A DNA stretch of 24,046 bases from contig JAWWBX010000029.1 in the NCBI GenBank assembly GCA_033720735.1, forward strand, positions 1 through 24,046. The letters run 5' to 3'. The DNA is from B8-G4 sp033720735. Lineage in GTDB: Bacteria > Bacteroidota > Bacteroidia > Chitinophagales > Saprospiraceae. The position numbers and the translations under genes are program-made. This document shows, piece by piece, positions 20,373 through 24,046 of the stretch (positions are counted from its first letter, which is position 1; each line of letters opens with the position of its first letter). The notes under the pieces were generated by a model, which was given only the letters and a program-made list of their open reading frames with translations, did not search any database and was not told the DNA's origin.

Positions 20373-22370
20373 TCAGTTGCTGCGGTACAGCGTGACCCGT
20401 AGATCGGTGTAGTTGATCCGTACGCCGGATTCATTCCACAGATAGCATTTCATGACGAGCCCTCCCGGCATGTCTGCCGGAGGTGTGATCAGGCAGGCAT
20501 ACGGCGTCCAGCCTGGTGATCCATGCAGTTCAACCGGGAAAGCACGGTAGAAAGCCTTGGCGTCATCCGGTGCTTCTACACTGCCCACCACTTGAACCGT
20601 GACTGCCTCCTCGGAACGGAGTGATCCCTCCAGCAACAAACGATCAAATTGCTGCGGCTGAAACGGGATGGCAAACGTCGGACCGAACTCTTCACCTGCC
20701 CGCATCACACCCATCCACCCCGTAGTCTGAGCGGTATCAGCGACAGTTACATTGCTCCAATACGACAGTGAATCCTGACCTGTTCCGGACACGTGGCTCA
20801 CCAGCCAGGGGGTAGAAATACCCAGTGCCGCAGGAATGCCGGGCGTCCCGTTTTCTGATGGCGCAAACACAGAGATGCGTCCGTTGCCACCGATCCGCTC
20901 AATCTGATCAAGCAGCGGCGGATATGCCAGGATGACCTGTGCCAGATAGGTATCCTGCACGACGATATAATCAAAGTCGAGTGCAAGCGCCCGTTCGATG
21001 TTGTCTGGCGTCGTGTTCAGGATCGTATATCCCTTGCGGCCCATGAGGAGCAATGGTGCATTGGTCGAATATGCCTCAAACACCAGCATGCGCGCATCAC
21101 CCGCAACACCGAGACTGTCGAGCAACTGATCCGATCCCAGGAAGTTCTTGCGGGTGATCTCGCCCCGGTCCCACAGGGTCTCCGCATACTTTTCATTTTG
21201 CACGGCATTGGCGTGCTGTACGGCGCCGATCAAAGAACCCGCGAAAAGGGCCGGCCAGATCAAAGCGCCCACATACCCTTCCACCCGCACTGCCCTCAGT
21301 CCTGCCATCAGCATGAGCACCAGAGCGGGATACAGGCTGTCGAGGAAGTAGTATTCGTGCGCCACAAACTGACGGGCCATCGCCACGAAAAAGATGACGG
21401 ACCCCGCCATGAGCAGCCCTGCCAGCTGCAAGACCTCCTGTGTGAGCCGGTCCATGCGACCCTTGCTGGCCTGCCAGACCAGCCAGCCCACAAGGACCGC
21501 AAACACCAGGTAATGGTGCCACGACATGAGTTGGTACGTCCAGCGCATGACCACTTCCCGCACGATATCCAGCAGCTGTCCCGTGTCGGATGCCGGCATC
21601 AATACAGCGAGAAAGCGTGAACCGTACTCCGCGTTCAGATATCCCTTGTACAGGCCTGAGATCACTATCAGCGCATACGCGATGACGAACGCCATCAGCT
21701 CCCTGCGCACGACACGCCCCTGCCGGAAGTAATGGAAGCACCGCTGCATCAGCACTGCGAAGAGCAGGATGTTGCAAGACATGCGCGGCAGGGCAGCCAG
21801 TGTCAACATGCCCACCGCCCAGTAAAATGAGCGCATCCGTTGATCTTGCAGGTAGGCCAGGTAGCACGAGAAACCGATGACAGCGCTGGCAAAGCTCGTT
21901 GCAGACGGCACCATACCCACCTGGTAGTAAACCACGATCGGAAAGGTGAAGGTGAACAGGACCGCCAGCATCGCCTTCCAGCCAGCGCGCGTGAAGCCTA
22001 ACACGCAACGGAACAAGAAGAGATACGCAATCAGGCTATAGACGAGGGTATATGTGCGAAAGACGATGGGCTCTTTGGTCCCGAAAAGCTTCATCAGGAG
22101 GGCGACCACATACTCATGGATGGGGAAGTCGACCCCTGTCACTCCGCCCTCGGTGAAGATGTTGTACGTCTGCGGTCGGAACAAATTGAATCCATTATCC
22201 AGAAAGCCTAAGGCGAGCGCATAACGATCGGACTGGGTCCAGGCATGGATATGCGATGGAAAAGCATCGAGGACATCGTGATAGAAATAAAGGCACAATC
22301 CGGTGAGTGACACCATTGTCAGCAGCAACCAGGGGAATGCCTCGCGATACCAGCGCCGGGAATGGTCCAT
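20373..22370 (-). CDS. GT-C-fold membrane glycosyltransferase, GT39/ArnT-like
   Basis: A 665-residue polytopic inner-membrane protein, probably transferring a sugar from a lipid-linked donor. After helix 1 (about 13-30) a large periplasmic loop contains AWTQSDRYALALGFLDNGFNLFRPQTYN, where the Gln-Ser-Asp segment corresponds in position to the catalytic acidic residue of GT-C enzymes. PIHEYVVALLMKLFG and about ten further helices follow, to residue 385. The C-terminal 270 residues are a soluble, probably periplasmic domain (LLMGRKGYTILNTTPDNIERALALDFDYIVVQD and a strand-rich end). The nearest named relatives are PMT/ArnT-type (GT39). Substrate is unknown and no glycan gene cluster surrounds it. 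Its ATG has a -7 box only six bases upstream. The stop lies two bases from the receptor's stop. Confidence 0.78.
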   Translation of the reverse strand: MDHSRRWYREAFPWLLLTMVSLTGLCLYFYHDVLDAFPSHIHAWTQSDRYALALGFLDNGFNLFRPQTYNIFTEGGVTGVDFPIHEYVVALLMKLFGTKEPIVFRTYTLVYSLIAYLFLFRCVLGFTRAGWKAMLAVLFTFTFPIVVYYQVGMVPSATSFASAVIGFSCYLAYLQDQRMRSFYWAVGMLTLAALPRMSCNILLFAVLMQRCFHYFRQGRVVRRELMAFVIAYALIVISGLYKGYLNAEYGSRFLAVLMPASDTGQLLDIVREVVMRWTYQLMSWHHYLVFAVLVGWLVWQASKGRMDRLTQEVLQLAGLLMAGSVIFFVAMARQFVAHEYYFLDSLYPALVLMLMAGLRAVRVEGYVGALIWPALFAGSLIGAVQHANAVQNEKYAETLWDRGEITRKNFLGSDQLLDSLGVAGDARMLVFEAYSTNAPLLLMGRKGYTILNTTPDNIERALALDFDYIVVQDTYLAQVILAYPPLLDQIERIGGNGRISVFAPSENGTPGIPAALGISTPWLVSHVSGTGQDSLSYWSNVTVADTAQTTGWMGVMRAGEEFGPTFAIPFQPQQFDRLLLEGSLRSEEAVTVQVVGSVEAPDDAKAFYRAFPVELHGSPGWTPYACLITPPADMPGGLVMKCYLWNESGVRINYTDLRVTLYRSN

Positions 22371-22376
22371 GAACGG

Positions 22377-22384
22377 CTAAGGTA
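22377..22384 (-). promoter_or_regulatory. -7 promoter element for the glycosyltransferase gene
   Basis: On the minus strand TACCTTAG followed by CCGTTC then ATG (22370). It is seven of eight to the consensus. The distance to ATG is so short that the transcript would be leaderless or nearly so. No -33 TTG at the proper distance; 8-bp repeat units occupy that place. Confidence 0.45.
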
Positions 22385-22405
22385 GGTCGGTTTGTCGGTT
22401 TGCCG
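22382..22405. repeat. Three 8-bp repeat units related to the 9246-9361 array
   Basis: GTAGGTCG, GTTTGTCG and GTTTGCCG in phase. They share the G at the start and the CG end of the units near 9246-9361, about 13 kb away. The array begins inside the -7 box of the glycosyltransferase gene. Confidence 0.6.
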
Positions 22406-22466
22406 GAGAACCCTGCAGCTGGTTAATCTTTTGGTAAAATCCTGCCAGGGCACAACCCGCAGCCCC

Positions 22467-22474
22467 TAAACTTG
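22467..22474 (+). promoter_or_regulatory. Possible -7 element for the msrA-msrB pair
   Basis: TAAACTTG differs from TAnnTTTG at one position and lies 45 bases before ATG 22520. No -33 TTG at a good distance. The first possible in-frame start (TTG, 22472) overlaps the element, so the later ATG is preferred. Confidence 0.35.
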
Positions 22475-22519
22475 TTGATCGGGGTAGATTGCTATCGACA
22501 GGATATGCATTTTTGTAGT

Positions 22520-23161
22520 ATGATGAAATCACTGACTCTGTTCATTGGTGCCATGGGATTGCTCAGCTGCAATTCAATGGCACAAAATCAACAACCCGAT
22601 ATGGAGATCCCGGATGGTATCAAAACCGAAGTCGCAACCCTGGGCGCCGGATGTTTCTGGTGCGTCGAAGCTGTCTTTCAGGACCTGAAGGGCGTGTATC
22701 TCGTCGAGTCCGGCTACAGCAACGGCCATGTCGACAATCCCACCTATCGCGAAGTCTGCAGCGGTACGACCGGCCATGCAGAAGTGGCGCGGATCACCTT
22801 CGACCCGGCCGTGATCTCGTTTGAAACATTGCTGAAGGTGTTCTGGACGACGCACGACCCGACCACCCTCAACCGTCAGGGCAACGATGTGGGAACCCAG
22901 TACCGGTCAGGTATTTACTATCATTCGGATGCGCAAAGACGGATCGCCGAAAAGTCTAAAGCGGAGTTTGCGCCGACCTTGTGGAGTGACCCCATTGTCA
23001 CGGAGATCGTGCCGGCGGCCAGGTTCTACAAGGCGGAAGACTACCATCAGAATTATTACAACGAGAATCCGAACGCGGGCTACTGCCGGATCATCATCAA
23101 TCCTAAAGTGCGGAAGGTGCGAGAGAAATTCGGGCACTTGCTGAAAGAAGAAGTACAATGA
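22520..23161 (+). CDS. msrA: Peptide-methionine (S)-S-oxide reductase MsrA, probable lipoprotein
   Basis: Repairs oxidised methionine (S-sulfoxide) in proteins. From ATG 22520 (a second ATG follows at once) there are 213 residues. The N-terminus MMKSLTLFIGAMGLLSC ends in lipobox LLSC with Cys17 as the lipidation site, so the enzyme is exported and membrane-tethered. The catalytic motif GAGCFWCVEAVFQ gives nucleophile Cys45. Other family blocks are VESGYSNGHVDNPTY, CSGTTGHAEVARITFDP, FWTTHDPTTLNRQGNDVGTQYRSGIYYH and a resolving Cys189 in NAGYCRIIINPK near the C-terminus. Overlaps the msrB start by four bases (ATGA), so the two are translationally linked. Upstream in-frame codons from 22472 precede the lipobox and are not needed. 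Confidence 0.96.
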   Translation: MMKSLTLFIGAMGLLSCNSMAQNQQPDMEIPDGIKTEVATLGAGCFWCVEAVFQDLKGVYLVESGYSNGHVDNPTYREVCSGTTGHAEVARITFDPAVISFETLLKVFWTTHDPTTLNRQGNDVGTQYRSGIYYHSDAQRRIAEKSKAEFAPTLWSDPIVTEIVPAARFYKAEDYHQNYYNENPNAGYCRIIINPKVRKVREKFGHLLKEEVQ

Positions 23162-23676
23162 ACCGGACAGCGATCTTCCTGATCAGTATCCTGTTTGCCA
23201 CAATAGCCGGCGCATGCCAGGCACAGGACCGTCATGCTTCAGATGAAGCGGCGTTCTTTGTCAATGAGCGCGGTGACACGATCCAGCGGATTTTCAAATC
23301 ACCCGATGAGTGGGCCAGCGAGTTGGACGAGTTTGCTTACTATGTCCTGCGGGAGCAGGGTACTGAGCGTGCATTCTCGGGAGCGCTCTGGGATAACAAG
23401 GAAAAGGGCACCTATCTCTGCGCCGCCTGCGGTCTGGCGCTGTTTGCCTCCGAGACCAAGTTCCGTTCAGGCACGGGGTGGCCAAGCTTCTACGCACCTC
23501 TCGATGCGACGCATGTGGATCGTGAACGTGACGTGTCGCACGGAATGATCCGCACCGAAGTGCACTGCAACCGCTGCGGCGGACATCTTGGCCATGTCTT
23601 TAACGACGGCCCACAGCCCACCGGGTTGCGCTACTGTATCAATTCTGTATCGCTGAAATTCGAGCCCGGATCATAG
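23158..23676 (+). CDS. msrB: Peptide-methionine (R)-S-oxide reductase MsrB, exported
   Basis: Repairs the R-sulfoxide, complementing MsrA. ATG 23158 overlaps the msrA stop in ATGA. The 172-residue product has an export signal (MNRTAIFLISILFATIAGACQAQ); AGAC before Cys20 is a weak lipobox, so it may be a lipoprotein or simply periplasmic. The MsrB fold is complete: zinc cysteines Cys88 and Cys91 (CAAC) and Cys137 and Cys140 (CNRC), the block FRSGTGWPSFYAPL, HLGHVFNDGPQPTGLRYCINSVSL with catalytic Cys160. The resolving cysteine equivalent near Ser/Thr at residue 100 is not evident, so regeneration may be direct. Paired with an exported MsrA, it points to a periplasmic methionine repair system. 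Confidence 0.96.
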   Translation: MNRTAIFLISILFATIAGACQAQDRHASDEAAFFVNERGDTIQRIFKSPDEWASELDEFAYYVLREQGTERAFSGALWDNKEKGTYLCAACGLALFASETKFRSGTGWPSFYAPLDATHVDRERDVSHGMIRTEVHCNRCGGHLGHVFNDGPQPTGLRYCINSVSLKFEPGS

Positions 23677-23778
23677 AGCCTGGCATGTCCATGGCCTTGT
23701 GCTCTGCCGGCGAGCGCTCCGTCGCCTGACCTGACGGGACTTTCATCCAAAAAAGCCGGCATACCATCGGCACTTTTG

Positions 23779-23786
23779 TAAATTTG
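23779..23786 (+). promoter_or_regulatory. -7 promoter element for the DinB-like gene
   Basis: TAAATTTG fits the -7 consensus exactly and stands 20 bases before ATG 23807. No clear -33 box is seen. Bases 23677-23778, after msrB, hold no recognised gene. Confidence 0.55.
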
Positions 23787-23806
23787 AACCTTCACAAGAG
23801 ACACGC

Positions 23807-24046
23807 ATGAAGGTCCGTTTCGTCGCATCCCAGATACTCACTGACGCCAAAGTCTACCTCGACCAGATCTCCGCGGAAGCGTATCAGCGCCAATTGGACT
23901 TGCTCTTCGGCGCGTCGATCGGACAGCATACACGCCATTTTCTCGAGTTCTTTCAGTGCCTGCTCGACCAGATCGACGACACAGCGCCTGAAGTGAATTA
24001 TGCGGCCCGGGCGCGCCACCTGGCAATCGAGACCGATCCGGCTTAC
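23807..24046 (+). CDS. DinB-like protein, 3'-truncated by the window edge
   Basis: ATG 23807 opens a frame that stays open to the last base (80 codons). The product starts MKVRFVASQILTDAKVYLDQ and contains SIGQHTRHFLEFFQCLLDQ (about residues 37-55) and VNYAARARHLAIETDPAY (about 63-80). An early helix with a conserved H-x-x-H block of this kind (GQHTRH) and the later NYxxRxRxLxIExDPxY are typical of DinB-superfamily four-helix proteins in Bacteroidota. Members are often metal-binding, thiol-linked or stress-related enzymes, but this subgroup has no known reaction. The His pair in QHTRH may be part of the metal site. Since only part is visible, only the family is proposed. Confidence 0.75.
   Translation, partial: MKVRFVASQILTDAKVYLDQISAEAYQRQLDLLFGASIGQHTRHFLEFFQCLLDQIDDTAPEVNYAARARHLAIETDPAY

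Noticed and set aside
23750..23776. AAAAGCCG ... CGGC-AC-TTTT as a bidirectional terminator after msrB
   Set aside because: Only four GC pairs and a two-base bulge before the A/T part; too weak to call.

Overview
The window looks like an ordinary chromosomal stretch, about 55% GC by eye, from a member of the Bacteroidota. Four things point there. Several genes are preceded by the -7 box typical of the phylum (TAnnTTTG and its variant TAnCTTAG). There is an outer-membrane TonB-linked beta-barrel receptor with an N-terminal carboxypeptidase-regulatory-like domain. The urocanase is of the long, UROC1-like type. Many small secreted proteins end their signal peptide in 'AQ'. The class or genus cannot be fixed from the sequence alone, and no rRNA or tRNA gene is visible.

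Layout. 1-3470 (+): 3' part of urocanate hydratase, a small DoxX-like membrane protein and a secreted esterase, tightly spaced. 3665-4604 (+): a two-CBS-domain protein overlapping a four-helix membrane protein. 4601-5770 (-): a saccharopine-dehydrogenase-like oxidoreductase, tail to tail with the previous gene. 5990-9234 (+): FtsK DNA translocase and a LolA-like lipoprotein carrier, followed by an 8-bp tandem repeat array with an embedded hairpin terminator. 9410-12390 (+): a membrane-anchored HtrA/Deg protease, a lipoprotein, a SIMPL-domain protein and another small exported protein, a plausible envelope-maintenance cluster. 12441-16134 (+): a PaiA-like acetyltransferase, a secreted HELGH metallopeptidase candidate, an unknown secreted protein, a flavodoxin-fold reductase and a stand-alone OmpA-like domain. 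16212-17735 (-): a membrane protein with a possible PH-like domain and a PlsC-type acyltransferase. 17920-20370 (+): the TonB-linked receptor, tail to tail with a GT39-like membrane glycosyltransferase (20373-22370, -). 22520-23676 (+): exported MsrA and MsrB with overlapping stop and start codons. 23807-end (+): the first 80 codons of a DinB-like protein.

Much of the window is about building and protecting the cell envelope: LolA, HtrA, SIMPL, OmpA-like, PlsC, the receptor, the glycosyltransferase and the periplasmic methionine sulfoxide reductases. The most unusual non-coding features are three intergenic arrays of short degenerate repeats with different unit lengths (10, 8 and 7 bp), and a perfect palindrome that buries a ribosome binding site between two genes. 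I found no CRISPR array, prophage, transposase, toxin-antitoxin pair or recognisable defence system, and I do not claim a new system here. The best leads for unknown biology are the HELGH protein with its downstream partner, the CBS/membrane pair, and the repeat arrays.
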